This document shows, piece by piece, positions 27,130 through 35,532 of a stretch of 64,000 nucleotides of DNA. A model generated the notes under the pieces. It searched no databases and was not told the origin of the DNA. It saw only the letters and a program-made list of their open reading frames with translations. Source of the DNA: Saccharothrix algeriensis. GTDB taxonomy: Bacteria > Actinomycetota > Actinomycetes > Mycobacteriales > Pseudonocardiaceae. The DNA is taken from the NCBI RefSeq assembly GCF_016907655.1, contig NZ_JAFBCL010000001.1, forward strand, positions 434,001-498,000, given 5' to 3'. How positions within the stretch are numbered: the first letter of the stretch is position 1; each line of letters opens with the position of its first letter. The translations under genes and the position numbers were made by a program.

Positions 27130-28046
27130 CTACCCCTGGGGCAGCGCCGCGCGGGTCGCCCGGTACCGCTCGGGTTCCTCGGCGAGGTCGAACCCGCCGG
27201 ACGCGAGGTCGACCTCGCGGGCCGCGAGGTCGGCCACCGGCTGGTCGACGCCCGCCGCCCCGGACAGCACGACGTCCGCCCACGGCTGGGCGCGCACCGC
27301 GGCCGGCGCGACGGCGTCGGGGCCCACGCCGTGCCGCGCCGCCGGGTCGCGGACCTCGCGCGGCGGGTCGAGGGCGAGGCGGCCGTTGGCCAGGCCCTCC
27401 TTGACGGACACCTCCGCGCCGCTCTCGTGCGCCCACGCCAGGCCCGGCGCGGCGGAGGTCTCCAGGACGTTCCAGGTGGCCTGCACGGCCTCGAACAGCC
27501 GCCGCCCCTCGACCTCCAGCCCCAGGGCCCGCCGCACGGCCGCCGCCTGGCGCGGCCCGGAGGTGGAGAAGCCCGGCCGCACGCCCGAGTCCCGCAGCCG
27601 GCCCAGCGCGGTGAGCAGCTCCGGGTCGCCGAACAGCGGGCTGTCCTCGGTCAGCGGGTGCACCTGGTACAGCCCGACGTGGGCGCCGAGCAGCGCCTCG
27701 GTCTCACGCCACTGGCGGGCGAACGCGGCCGGCGAGTGCTCCTTGACCTCGTGGGTCGGCGCGTCGCGCCGCCGGCCGGCCACGTGCTCGTAGTCCCACT
27801 TGCCGGACACCCGGACGTCGCGGTGGCCCCGGTCGGCCGGCCACCGGGCCAGGAACTCCTCCGCGCGCCCGTAGGACCGGGCGGCGTCCACGCGTCGCAC
27901 GCCCCTCTCGTACGCCGCGTCCAGCACCGCGTGGCACGCCGCGCGCATCGCGTCGACGCCCCGGTCGGCGGGCAGCGCGCCCTCCCGGCCCGGGGTGAGG
28001 TAGGCGGGACGGCCGAGGGCGGCGAGGCGAGCGCGAAGTCGGGCAC
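27130..28046 (-). CDS. Aldo/keto reductase with apparent N-terminal frameshift
   Basis: A TIM-barrel AKR with the catalytic tetrad visible: Asp and Tyr in VDAARSYGRAEEFL, Lys in VSGKWDYE and His in YQVHPLTED; SVKEGLANGRL and WADVVLSGAAGVDQ are conserved late strands. The reading frame runs without any start codon up to LAALGRPAYLTPG (28026), the expected first strand, while the natural start GTG at 28046 (VPDFAL) lies one base out of frame. Restoring one G near 28027-28028 gives VPDFALGLAALGRPAYL, as expected for this family. If the frame is really broken, translation could begin only at the ATG at 27948 and the first strand would be lost. Either a recent pseudogene or a sequencing error. Confidence 0.75.
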
Positions 28047-28050
28047 GCCG

Positions 28051-28092
28051 CCACGGTGACCGGCGGCCCCGGGAGGCCGCCGGTCACCGTGG
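28051..28092 (-). terminator. Hairpin terminator of the cellulase gene
   Basis: Perfect 18-bp stem (28051-28068 with 28075-28092) with a 6-nt loop, 7 bp after the cellulase stop. It reaches to within 5 bp of the expected start of the aldo/keto reductase. Confidence 0.85.
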
Positions 28093-28099
28093 TCCCGGG

Positions 28100-29152
28100 T
28101 CAGCTGGTCGGGAAGTCGTCCGCGGTGCGGATGCGGTCGCGGACCCAGACGCCGGCGGGCTTGAGCTTGCTCGTGCCGGCGAACGAGGTGCCCGAGCAGG
28201 TGCCGGTCTTGAACACCGCGCCGGAGCGCTTGTCGTCGGAGAAGTTCCAGTTCACCCAGCTGATTTTCTTGGACTTCATCAGGTCGAGGTACTTCTGCGC
28301 GCGGTCGAAGTTGTTCGGCCCGTCGCCGGAGGCTTCCTGGGTGCCGAACTCGGTGACGAAGACCGGCAGCTGGTCGGAGACCTTCGACAGGACTTCGAGG
28401 TAGTCGTCGCCGTGGTCGGCCGCGTAGAAGTGGAACGTGTACATGAGGTTGGTGGCGTTGACGCGGTTGTTGACCACTTCCTGCGGGTTCCTGCCGTCGG
28501 AGTGGCCGAAGGTCGACCAGCCGTGCGTGCCGACCAGCACGAGGCTGTCGGGGTCCTCGGCGCGGATGACCGGGATGACCTGCTCGGCGTAGGACTTGAC
28601 CCGCGACCACGACACCTCGTTGGGCTCGTTCGCGATGTCGTAGATGATGTTGGTCTTGTCCTTGTGGCGGTCGGCGATCTCCTTGAAGAACGTCTTGGCC
28701 CGCGAGGTGTTGTAGTTGGGGTCGCCGGGGTCGAGCTGGTGCCAGTCGACCAGGGCGTACATGCCGCGCTTGGTGGCTTCTTCGATGTAGCCGTGCACCA
28801 TGTCGGTGAACTTGCGCGGGTCGGTCTCGTAGCCGTCTTCCTGGATGTACATCGAGATGCGCAGCACGTCGGCTTTCCAGTCGCCGGCCAGCGCGTCCAG
28901 CGACTGGCGCTTGACGCACTTGGAGTACCACTGGATGCCGTGCGTGCTCATGCCGCGCAGTTGGATGGCCTTGCCGTGCTGGTTGCACAGCTTGACGCCG
29001 CACACCCGGAGCTGTCCGTTCACGGCGGCGGGCGAGCCCGCCGGGAGCGCGGTGGCTCCGGGTGCGGTCGGTGCCGCTTGCGCCACGCCCGCCGGGACGG
29101 CGGGGAGCACGAGCGTGGCCGCCAGGGCCAGTGCGGTGCGGAGCTTGGCCAT
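28100..29152 (-). CDS. Secreted GH5 endoglucanase (cellulase)
   Basis: 350 residues. A signal peptide (about 1-27, ending AGVAQAA) directs it to Sec export. The glycoside hydrolase family 5 catalytic domain shows the acid/base Glu in IIYDIANEPN and the nucleophile Glu in VFVTEFGTQE, plus the conserved VDWHQLDPGD and YTFHFYAADHG. The layout (RVCGVKLCNQHGKAIQLRGM near the start) fits subfamily GH5_2. No carbohydrate-binding module is attached. ATG at 29152 with GAGGGAG upstream. An almost perfect 33-bp palindrome upstream (29185-29217) is probably its operator. It is likely involved in breakdown of beta-1,4-glucans from plant matter. Confidence 0.93.
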   Translation of the reverse strand: MAKLRTALALAATLVLPAVPAGVAQAAPTAPGATALPAGSPAAVNGQLRVCGVKLCNQHGKAIQLRGMSTHGIQWYSKCVKRQSLDALAGDWKADVLRISMYIQEDGYETDPRKFTDMVHGYIEEATKRGMYALVDWHQLDPGDPNYNTSRAKTFFKEIADRHKDKTNIIYDIANEPNEVSWSRVKSYAEQVIPVIRAEDPDSLVLVGTHGWSTFGHSDGRNPQEVVNNRVNATNLMYTFHFYAADHGDDYLEVLSKVSDQLPVFVTEFGTQEASGDGPNNFDRAQKYLDLMKSKKISWVNWNFSDDKRSGAVFKTGTCSGTSFAGTSKLKPAGVWVRDRIRTADDFPTS

Positions 29153-29184
29153 GTGGCGTTCTCCCTCTCGGTAGGAACGGCGGC

Positions 29185-29217
29185 GGCAATATTAAGGTAA
29201 GTTTCCTTACTATTGCC
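29185..29217. promoter_or_regulatory. Palindromic operator upstream of the cellulase gene
   Basis: 33-bp palindrome centred on 29201: 14 of 16 base pairs match, with ends GGCAATA and TATTGCC and a core AAGGTAAGTTTCCTTA. It is AT-rich in a GC-rich genome and sits 33 bp upstream of the cellulase ATG. Similar GGAAA/TTTCC palindromes precede secreted glycosidase genes in related actinomycetes (recollection of family pattern, not verified). Confidence 0.65.
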
Positions 29218-29254
29218 GGACCTTAACGACCGCGCTCCGCGTCCGTCAAGGCAC

Positions 29255-30022
29255 TCAGGCGTCGCGGCGCAGCAACGCCGCCAACCCGCCGCCCAGGGCC
29301 ACCACGACGTAGGCGAGCACCACCGCGCCGGCGCCCCACGGTGACAGCAGGGCGCCCGGCGCCTGCCCCGTCAACTGCGACGCGAGCGACAGCGGCAGCA
29401 CCGCCACCACCCGGTCGTCCCACGGCGAGGGCAGCATCATCGAGACCATCGGCAGCACGAACAGCAGCCCGGACAGCGTCACCACCGCGCCCGCCGTGGA
29501 GCGCAGCAGGAAGCCGAGCCCAAGGCCGACCAGCCCCGTCATGGTCGTCGTCGCCGTGTCGGCCGCCAGCGCGGGCAGCGCCTCGCCGAACGAGTCGAAC
29601 GCCGCGATGGGCTTGGGCCGGTCACCGGTGATCAGCGCACCCGCCAGGCGCGCCACCAGCGTCGACGCGCCGCCGACGACCGCCGCCACCGCGCCGACGA
29701 CGGCGACCTTGGCCAGCAGCAGCGCCCTGCGCCGCGGCACCGACGCCAGCGCCGTGCGGATCATGCCGCTGCCGTACTCGGAGGTGACCGCCAGCGCGCC
29801 CAGCACGCCGAGGACGAACTGGCCGAACGGCGCCACCATCACCCCCGGGTCGGCCGCGGCGAACTTCGCCTGCCGCTCCGGCGGCTGCACGTCGTAGTCG
29901 GCCGTCATCAGGTGGGCCACGAGGATGCCGACCGCGAGCACCAGCAGCAGCGACAGCAGCAGGTAGGCGGTCGAGCGGACGGTCCGGAGCTTGAGGAACT
30001 CCGAGGCGAGCACGTCGGTCAT
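29255..30022 (-). CDS. ABC-2 type transporter permease
   Basis: 255 residues with six predicted membrane helices; MTDVLASEFLKLRTVRST at the N-terminus and SEYGSGMIRTALASVPRRR after the second helix are typical of actinobacterial ABC-2 permeases of the NosY/YhaP type. It is downstream of and overlaps (ATGA, 30019-30022) the ATPase gene, so the two form one exporter. A divergent two-component system lies immediately upstream of the pair and probably regulates it. Substrate unknown; antimicrobial peptides or lipids are common for this arrangement (inference). Confidence 0.88.
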   Translation of the reverse strand: MTDVLASEFLKLRTVRSTAYLLLSLLLVLAVGILVAHLMTADYDVQPPERQAKFAAADPGVMVAPFGQFVLGVLGALAVTSEYGSGMIRTALASVPRRRALLLAKVAVVGAVAAVVGGASTLVARLAGALITGDRPKPIAAFDSFGEALPALAADTATTTMTGLVGLGLGFLLRSTAGAVVTLSGLLFVLPMVSMMLPSPWDDRVVAVLPLSLASQLTGQAPGALLSPWGAGAVVLAYVVVALGGGLAALLRRDA

Positions 30023-30927
30023 CGGTCGGTCCCCCCGGTGCGGTGTTCCGCGCTGTCCTCGGTCAGTTCGAGGTAGGCGTCCTCCAGCGACGCGCTGCGC
30101 GGGGTCAGCTCGTGCACGGTGATGCGCCGCTGAGCGGCGTGCTCGCCGATGTCGCGAGCGGTGAGCCCCTGGACGGCGAGGGCGTCGCCCTCCCGGCGGA
30201 CCGCGGCGCCGTGCCGCTCCAGCGCCTGCGCGAGGCCGCCCTGGTCCGCCGAGCGCACCAGGACGTCGCGCCGGAACCGGTCGGCCAGGTCCTGCACCGA
30301 CGCCTCCAGGATCAGCCGGCCGCGACCGATGACCACCACCCGGTCGGCGGTCAGCGCCATCTCGCTCATCAGGTGGCTGGAGACCAGCACCGTGCGCCCC
30401 TCTCCGGCGAGGTCGCGCATCAGGTGGCGGATCCACCGGATGCCCTCCGGGTCCAGCCCGTTGACCGGCTCGTCGAACAGCAGGACGCCGGGGTCGCCCA
30501 GCAGCGCCGCCGCCACGCCCAGGCGCTGCCTCATGCCCAGCGAGAGGGTGGCGATCCGCCGGTCGGCCACCCCGGCGAGGCCCACCAGCTCCAGGCAGTG
30601 GACCACCCGGTCGCGGCCGATGCCGTTGCTGCGGGCCAGCACGCGCAGGTGGTCGTAGGCGCGGCGGCCGCCGTGCGCCGCGCCGGCGTCGAGCAGCGCG
30701 CCCACCTCGTGCAGGGGCTTGGCGATGTCGGCGTAGCGGCGGCCGTTGACGAGGGCCTCGCCGCTGGTCGGGCGGTCCAGGCCGAGGACGGCCCGCATGG
30801 TGGTGGACTTGCCCGCGCCGTTGGGGCCGAGGAAGCCCGCCACGTAGCCGGGCTTGACCTCGAACGAGAGGCCGTCCACGGCTCGGGCGGAGCCGTAGCG
30901 CTTGGTGAGTTCGCGTACTTCGATCAC
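30019..30927 (-). CDS. ABC transporter ATP-binding protein
   Basis: 302 residues from GTG at 30927 (VIEVRELTKRYG). Walker [11 protein letters not shown]-loop region, signature LSLGMRQRLGVAAALL, Walker B VLLFDEPVNGLDPEG and the switch His in SSHLMSEM are all intact. The C-terminal ~80 residues are the extension seen in drug/bacitracin-type exporter ATPases. In-frame starts upstream to 30984 would overlap the divergent promoter. It is the first gene of the two-gene exporter and is 110 bp from the divergent histidine kinase. Confidence 0.92.
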   Translation of the reverse strand: MIEVRELTKRYGSARAVDGLSFEVKPGYVAGFLGPNGAGKSTTMRAVLGLDRPTSGEALVNGRRYADIAKPLHEVGALLDAGAAHGGRRAYDHLRVLARSNGIGRDRVVHCLELVGLAGVADRRIATLSLGMRQRLGVAAALLGDPGVLLFDEPVNGLDPEGIRWIRHLMRDLAGEGRTVLVSSHLMSEMALTADRVVVIGRGRLILEASVQDLADRFRRDVLVRSADQGGLAQALERHGAAVRREGDALAVQGLTARDIGEHAAQRRITVHELTPRSASLEDAYLELTEDSAEHRTGGTDR

Positions 30928-31037
30928 ACCGCCGAGCCTTCCGGCGCCGGGGGGCCGCGGGATCGGACGGCGGTCTTGGATCAAGGTCGGACCACGGTCC
31001 GATGCGGCCGGGCGGGCCCGCCGGCTACCGTTCGGGC

Positions 31038-32144
31038 GTGAGATCGCGTTTCGCCAGGTGGCTGCCCACCGCTTACCTCTACGCGCTCGACGTTCTCGGC
31101 GCCGTCGTGGTGACCGCGGTGTACATGGGGTTCGCCGAGAACAGCGGCGTCCCGCTGTGGTTCGGCTACCTGGTGGCCGTGCTGGTCGGCGCGCCCTTGG
31201 CGGTGCGGCGCAAGTGGCCCATGGCGGCGCTGATCGTCGTGGTGACGGCGCAGGACGTCGCTTCCGCGCTGCACATCACGCTGGAGCCTTACATCCCCTC
31301 CGCTGCCGCCATGTACATGATGGCGGCCACCGAGCACCGCAAGCGGTCCGTCGGCGCGTTGGTCTTCGCGCTGGTCACGAGCGCCGTGGCGATCCCGCTC
31401 GGCGAGCGGTGGCCGGACTCGCTGGGGCTCGCCGCCGTGGTGGCGCTGCTGCTGGGCGGCGCGTGGGCGCTGGGGCGGTCGACCCTGGTGCGGCGGGGCT
31501 ACGCCGAGCGGGCGCTGGCCGAGCAGGCGTCGCGGGCGGTGGCCGACGAGCGGCTGCGCATCGCGCGGGAGCTGCACGACGTGGTCGCCCACAGCCTGTC
31601 GCTGATCACCGTGAAGGCGGGGATCGCGAACCACGTGGCCGACTCCCGCCCCGAGCAGGCCCGGGAGGCGTTGCAGGTGATCGAAGCCGCCAGCCGGAGC
31701 ACCCTGGTGGAGATGCGGCGGCTGCTGGGGGTGCTGCGCGCGGAGGACGCCTCGGCGGAGCTGGCGCCCGTGCCGGGCCTGGCGGACCTGCCCGGGCTGG
31801 TGGAGCGGGCGGCGCTGGCCGGCGTCCCGGTGGACCTCTCGGTGACCGGCGGTCCCCTGCCCGACGGCGTGGGGCTGACGGTGTTCCGGGTGGTGCAGGA
31901 GTCGGTGACCAACGTGGTCAAGCACGCCGCGCCCGCCCGGTGCTCGGTGGTCGTGGCAGTGCAGGAGTCGTCGGTGCGGATCTCGGTGACCGACGACGGG
32001 CGCGGGGAACGGGTGCTCACCGGCGGCGGCGGGCACGGGTTGATCGGGATGCGGGAGCGGGTGGCGGTGTACGGGGGGACGTTCTCGGCCGGGCCGATGG
32101 GCGGCGGCGGTTTCCGCGTGGCGGCCGAGGTGCCGCTCGCATGA
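31038..32144 (+). CDS. Sensor histidine kinase (NarL-type partner, HisKA_3)
   Basis: 368 residues. About five membrane helices occupy residues 10-145 with little extracytoplasmic loop, suggesting sensing within the membrane. The dimerisation/phosphoacceptor helix carries the His in RIARELHDVVAHSLSLI; the HATPase domain has FRVVQESVTNVVKHA (N box), VTDDGRG and GLIGMRERV. GTG at 31038 is six bases after TACCGT, implying a leaderless transcript. It overlaps its response regulator by four bases (ATGA) and is divergent from the ABC exporter pair, the usual detoxification layout. Confidence 0.92.
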   Translation: MRSRFARWLPTAYLYALDVLGAVVVTAVYMGFAENSGVPLWFGYLVAVLVGAPLAVRRKWPMAALIVVVTAQDVASALHITLEPYIPSAAAMYMMAATEHRKRSVGALVFALVTSAVAIPLGERWPDSLGLAAVVALLLGGAWALGRSTLVRRGYAERALAEQASRAVADERLRIARELHDVVAHSLSLITVKAGIANHVADSRPEQAREALQVIEAASRSTLVEMRRLLGVLRAEDASAELAPVPGLADLPGLVERAALAGVPVDLSVTGGPLPDGVGLTVFRVVQESVTNVVKHAAPARCSVVVAVQESSVRISVTDDGRGERVLTGGGGHGLIGMRERVAVYGGTFSAGPMGGGGFRVAAEVPLA

Positions 32145-32899
32145 GCTTCGGGCGGACGGACGGCGCAGGGGCGGACGGCGCAGGGGCGGGCGGCACAGGG
32201 GCGGGCGGCACAGGGATGGACGGCGCAGTGGGGCCGGGAGCGGGGGCGGACCCGGTGATCGACGTGGTGGTCGTGGACGACCAGGCGTTGCTGCGGGGCA
32301 GCTTCCGGGTGCTGGTGGACTCGACGCCCGGCCTGCGGGTGGTCGGCGAGGCCGGGGACGGCGCGGCGGCGGTGTCCGTCGTGCGCCGCACGTCACCCGA
32401 CGTGGTGCTGATGGACGTCCGGATGCCGGGCGTGGACGGGATCGCGGCGACGCGGGAGATAGCGTCGTCCTCGACGGCGCGCGTGCTGATCCTGACCACG
32501 TTCGACCTGGACGAGTACGTGTACTCGGCGCTGCGGGCCGGCGCCAGCGGGTTCCTGCTGAAGGACACCCCGCCGGCGGAGCTGCTGGCGGCCATCCGGG
32601 TGGTGGCGGGCGGCGACGGCCTGCTGTCGCCGTCGGTCACCCGGCGGCTGATCGCCGAGTTCGCGCGGGCGCCCGTGCGCCGGGCGGTGCGGCTGGAGGG
32701 GATCACGGACCGGGAGCAGGAGGTCCTGGCGCTGATCGCCCGCGGGCTGTCGAACACCGAGATCACCCGGGAACTGCACCTGTCGGTGGGCACGGTGAAG
32801 ACGCACATCGGCCGGCTGCTCCACAAGCTCCAGGCCCGCGACCGGGCGCAACTGGTGATCGCCGCGTACGAGTCCGGCCTGGTCACCCCCACCTCGTGA
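32141..32899 (+). CDS. LuxR/NarL-family response regulator with Gly-rich N-terminal extension
   Basis: 252 residues. A receiver domain starts at VIDVVVVDDQALLRG (about residue 39) with the phospho-Asp in DVVLMDVRMPG and the Lys in FLLKDTPPAE; a C-terminal LuxR-type HTH follows (TDREQEVLALIARGLSN, then VGTVKTHIGRLLHKL). Unlike family members, which start at the receiver, the coupled ATG at 32141 adds about 38 Gly/Ala/Asp-rich residues made by short repeats of GGCGCAGGGGCGGA type. A GTG at the receiver start (near 32255) might be the true initiator, but the ATGA overlap with the kinase argues for the longer form. Confidence 0.9.
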   Translation: MSFGRTDGAGADGAGAGGTGAGGTGMDGAVGPGAGADPVIDVVVVDDQALLRGSFRVLVDSTPGLRVVGEAGDGAAAVSVVRRTSPDVVLMDVRMPGVDGIAATREIASSSTARVLILTTFDLDEYVYSALRAGASGFLLKDTPPAELLAAIRVVAGGDGLLSPSVTRRLIAEFARAPVRRAVRLEGITDREQEVLALIARGLSNTEITRELHLSVGTVKTHIGRLLHKLQARDRAQLVIAAYESGLVTPTS

Positions 32900-32924
32900 G
32901 CCCTCTCCCCCTCGCCCCCCGAAG

Positions 32925-33028
32925 ACCCTCGCCCCCAAAGATCCTCGACCCCCCGAAGGCCCTCGACTCCCGGAAGACCCTCGACTCCCGGAAGACCTTC
33001 GACCCCGGAAACCCTCGACTCCCCGGCG
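32925..33028. repeat. 18-bp tandem repeats downstream of the response regulator
   Basis: About six copies of CCTCGACTCCCGGAAGAC-like units; those at 32961-32978 and 32979-32996 are identical, the flanking ones are degenerate or 16 bp long. The tract runs directly into element copy B. Confidence 0.85.
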
Positions 33029-33096
33029 CCTCTCAGCTTCCCGACGCCGCAGTGTCGGTGCCCCGTGCGACACTGGAACCGGGGGCCGGAGGCCAC
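33028..33096. repeat. Dispersed intergenic element, copy B
   Basis: On the minus strand: GTGGCC (33091-33096), CACCGAC (33054-33060), 16 nt, GCTGAGAG (33030-33037). Similar along its full length to copy A. On the plus strand CAGTGTCG (33050-33057) and CGACACTG (33068-33075) form an 8-bp hairpin, and GTGTCGGTG-N8-GACACT has promoter-like spacing. Confidence 0.7.
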
Positions 33097-33495
33097 GCCC
33101 GCCCGCGCCGCAGCCCCTGCCGCAGCGCTCGGACCAGCGGTTTCCTTCGCCTCAGCCGGTACCTCGGCAACCGACGCACCGGTCCGACGCACCGGTCCGA
33201 CGCACCAGTCAGGCACACCAGCCCGACGCACCGGCAACCGGCGCACCGGCAACCGATGCGCCGGCGCCGGCGGTTCCAGCCCCGCGGTCGGGGGCCCCGC
33301 GACCGGCCCGCACCGGGTGAGAGGACCGGCGGCCCCACCCGCGCGGCCGACCGCCCCCTGCCGGGCGCGGCGTCGGCCGCCCCCTCACCACGGGAACCAC
33401 CGACAAGCGCACCGACCGGAACCGCTCCGAGCCCCGAGCACGAGCAAGCCCCGCACGCCGCAGCGCGCGGGGCTTGCCGTCGGCGTACCGGTCGC
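33097..33495. other. Low-complexity gap between element B and mpa
   Basis: About 400 bp of Arg/Pro/Thr-type low-complexity sequence in all frames. It contains irregular 13-15-bp repeats around CCGACGCACCGGT (33170-33265). No gene or clear terminator was found, although mpa (minus) ends at 33496. Confidence 0.5.
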
Positions 33496-35292
33496 CTAGA
33501 GGTACTGCCCGGTGTTGGTGGCGGTGTCTATGGCCCGACCCGACTCCTGGTTCTTGCCGGTGACCAGGGTCCGGATGTAGACGATCCGCTCGCCCTTCTT
33601 GCCGGAGATGCGCGCCCAGTCGTCCGGGTTCGTCGTGTTCGGCAGGTCCTCGTTCTCCGCGAACTCGTCCACGATCGCGTCGAGCAGGTGCCGCACCGAC
33701 AGACCCGGCTGCTTGGTGTCCAGCAGGCTCTTGATCGCCGCCTTCTTCGCCCGGTCCACGATGTTCTGGATCATCGCGCCGGAGTTGAAGTCCCGGAAGT
33801 ACAGGACCTCCTTGTCACCGTTGGCGTAGGTGACCTCCAGGAAGCGGTTCTCCTCCGACTCCTCGTACATGCGCTCGACGGTGTGCTGCACCATGCCGTC
33901 GATGCACGCCGCCGGGTCGCCGCCGAACTCGGTCAGGTCGTCGGCGTGGATCGGCAGGTCGGGCGTCAGGTACTTGTTGAAGATGTCCTTCGCGCCCTCG
34001 GCGTCCGGGCGCTCGATCTTGATCTTGACGTCCAGCCGGCCCGGCCGCAGGATCGCCGGGTCGATCATGTCCTCGCGGTTGGACGCGCCGATCACGATCA
34101 CGTTCTCCAGGCCCTCGACGCCGTCGATCTCCGACAGCAGCTGGGGCACGATCGTGGTCTCCACGTCCGACGAGACGCCGCTGCCGCGGGTGCGGAAGAT
34201 CGAGTCCATCTCGTCGAAGAACACGATCACCGGGGTGCCCTCGGACGCCTTCTCGCGGGCCCGCTGGAAGATCAGCCGGATGTGCCGCTCGGTCTCGCCG
34301 ACGAACTTGTTGAGCAGCTCCGGGCCCTTGATGTTGAGGAAGTAGCTCTTGGCCTCGCGGTGGTCGTCGCCGCGCGCCGCGGCCACCTGCTTGGCCAACG
34401 AGTTCGCCACCGCCTTCGCGATGAGCGTCTTGCCGCAGCCGGGAGGGCCGTAGAGCAGCACGCCCTTGGGCGGGCGCAGCTTGTACTCGCGGAACAGGTC
34501 GGCGTGCAGGAAGGGCAGCTCCACCGCGTCGCGGATCTGCTCGATCTGCCTGCCCAGGCCGCCGATGTCGCCGTACTTGACGTCGGGGACCTCCTCCAGC
34601 ACGAGGTCCTCGACCTCGGCCTTGGGGACCCGCTCGTAGGCGAAGCCCGCCTTCGAGTCGACCAGGAGGGAGTCGCCCGCCTTGAGCGGCGCGTCCATCA
34701 GCGGCTGCGCCAGCCACACGACGCGCTCCTCGTCGGCGTGCCCGACGACCAGGGCGCGGCCGATGGAGGACTCCTGCTCGGCCTCCAGGATCTCGCGCAG
34801 CGTGCAGACCTCGCCGGTCCGCTCGAAACCGCCGCCCTCGACGACGGTCAGCGCCTCGTTGAGCCGCACCGACTGGCCCAGGACCAGCGACGCCGTCTCG
34901 ACCGCGGGCGACACCGAGACCCGCATCCGGCGGCCGGAGGTGAACACGTCCACCGTGCCGTCCTCGAACCGCGCCAGGAACACGCCGTACCCGCTGGGTG
35001 GCTGGGCCAGCCGGTCGACCTCCTCGCGCAGCGCCAGCAGTTGGCTCCGTGCTTCCCGGAGGGTGTCGATGAGCTTCGTGTTGCGCTCGGTCAGTTGGCT
35101 GACGCGCTCCGTCGCCTCCGCCAGCCTCTGCTCCAGCAGACGGGCGTGTCGTGGGGATTCGGTCAGCTTTCGGCGCAGCAACGCGATCTCGTCCTCCAGG
35201 AACCTGATCTGCGCCGTCAGCTCACCAGAGTTGTTGCCCTTGTTCAGCTCGCCGCCCTCATCGGGCCGGCTGCCGGGATGACCGTGCTGCAT
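33496..35292 (-). CDS. mpa: Mpa/ARC, proteasome-activating AAA ATPase
   Basis: 598 residues. An N-terminal coiled coil (about 25-80, [19 protein letters not shown]) binds Pup, two OB-fold domains follow (about 80-225), then one AAA domain with Walker A GPPGCGKT (near 281), Walker [13 protein letters not shown] and arginine fingers in AILRPGRLD. It ends in GQYL, the C-terminal motif that docks into the proteasome alpha ring. The ATG at 35292 has GGAGGAGG upstream; the open frame before it lacks family similarity. A PafBC-type box lies at 35324-35346. It unfolds pupylated proteins and feeds them to PrcAB. Here it is about 9.5 kb away from dop-pup-prcBA. Confidence 0.97.
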   Translation of the reverse strand: MQHGHPGSRPDEGGELNKGNNSGELTAQIRFLEDEIALLRRKLTESPRHARLLEQRLAEATERVSQLTERNTKLIDTLREARSQLLALREEVDRLAQPPSGYGVFLARFEDGTVDVFTSGRRMRVSVSPAVETASLVLGQSVRLNEALTVVEGGGFERTGEVCTLREILEAEQESSIGRALVVGHADEERVVWLAQPLMDAPLKAGDSLLVDSKAGFAYERVPKAEVEDLVLEEVPDVKYGDIGGLGRQIEQIRDAVELPFLHADLFREYKLRPPKGVLLYGPPGCGKTLIAKAVANSLAKQVAAARGDDHREAKSYFLNIKGPELLNKFVGETERHIRLIFQRAREKASEGTPVIVFFDEMDSIFRTRGSGVSSDVETTIVPQLLSEIDGVEGLENVIVIGASNREDMIDPAILRPGRLDVKIKIERPDAEGAKDIFNKYLTPDLPIHADDLTEFGGDPAACIDGMVQHTVERMYEESEENRFLEVTYANGDKEVLYFRDFNSGAMIQNIVDRAKKAAIKSLLDTKQPGLSVRHLLDAIVDEFAENEDLPNTTNPDDWARISGKKGERIVYIRTLVTGKNQESGRAIDTATNTGQYL

Positions 35293-35323
35293 GTCGGCAC
35301 CCTCCTCCCGTGTTCGTACGACA

Positions 35324-35346
35324 ACGGTACCGGCGATCACCGACAA
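35324..35346 (-). promoter_or_regulatory. PafBC (RecA-NDp)-type promoter of mpa
   Basis: On the minus strand TTGTCGGTG (35338-35346), 8-nt spacer, TACCGT (35324-35329): a full match to TTGTCRGTG-N8-TANNNT. The mpa ATG follows 31 nt later with a ribosome-binding site between. Confidence 0.75.
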
Positions 35347-35532
35347 AAGCGGCCACCCCACGGGTTCCCGAGGGTCGCGTGATCACACATTCCCCCCGCT
35401 CGGCGGGATCAACTGCTCCATCCCGGTGCCCGGTGGAACCTCCCACCCACTACCGTGCGTCCCAGTGCGGGGCACCACCCGCGTCCCGGGCGGTGCCCTC
35501 TGCTCACCAGCGCAAAGCTCTAGGAGAACGTG

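Noticed and set aside
33398..33406. Another TTGTCGGTG on the minus strand
   Set aside because: The base positions 8 nt downstream read GGTGAG, not a -10 element, and no gene start follows.
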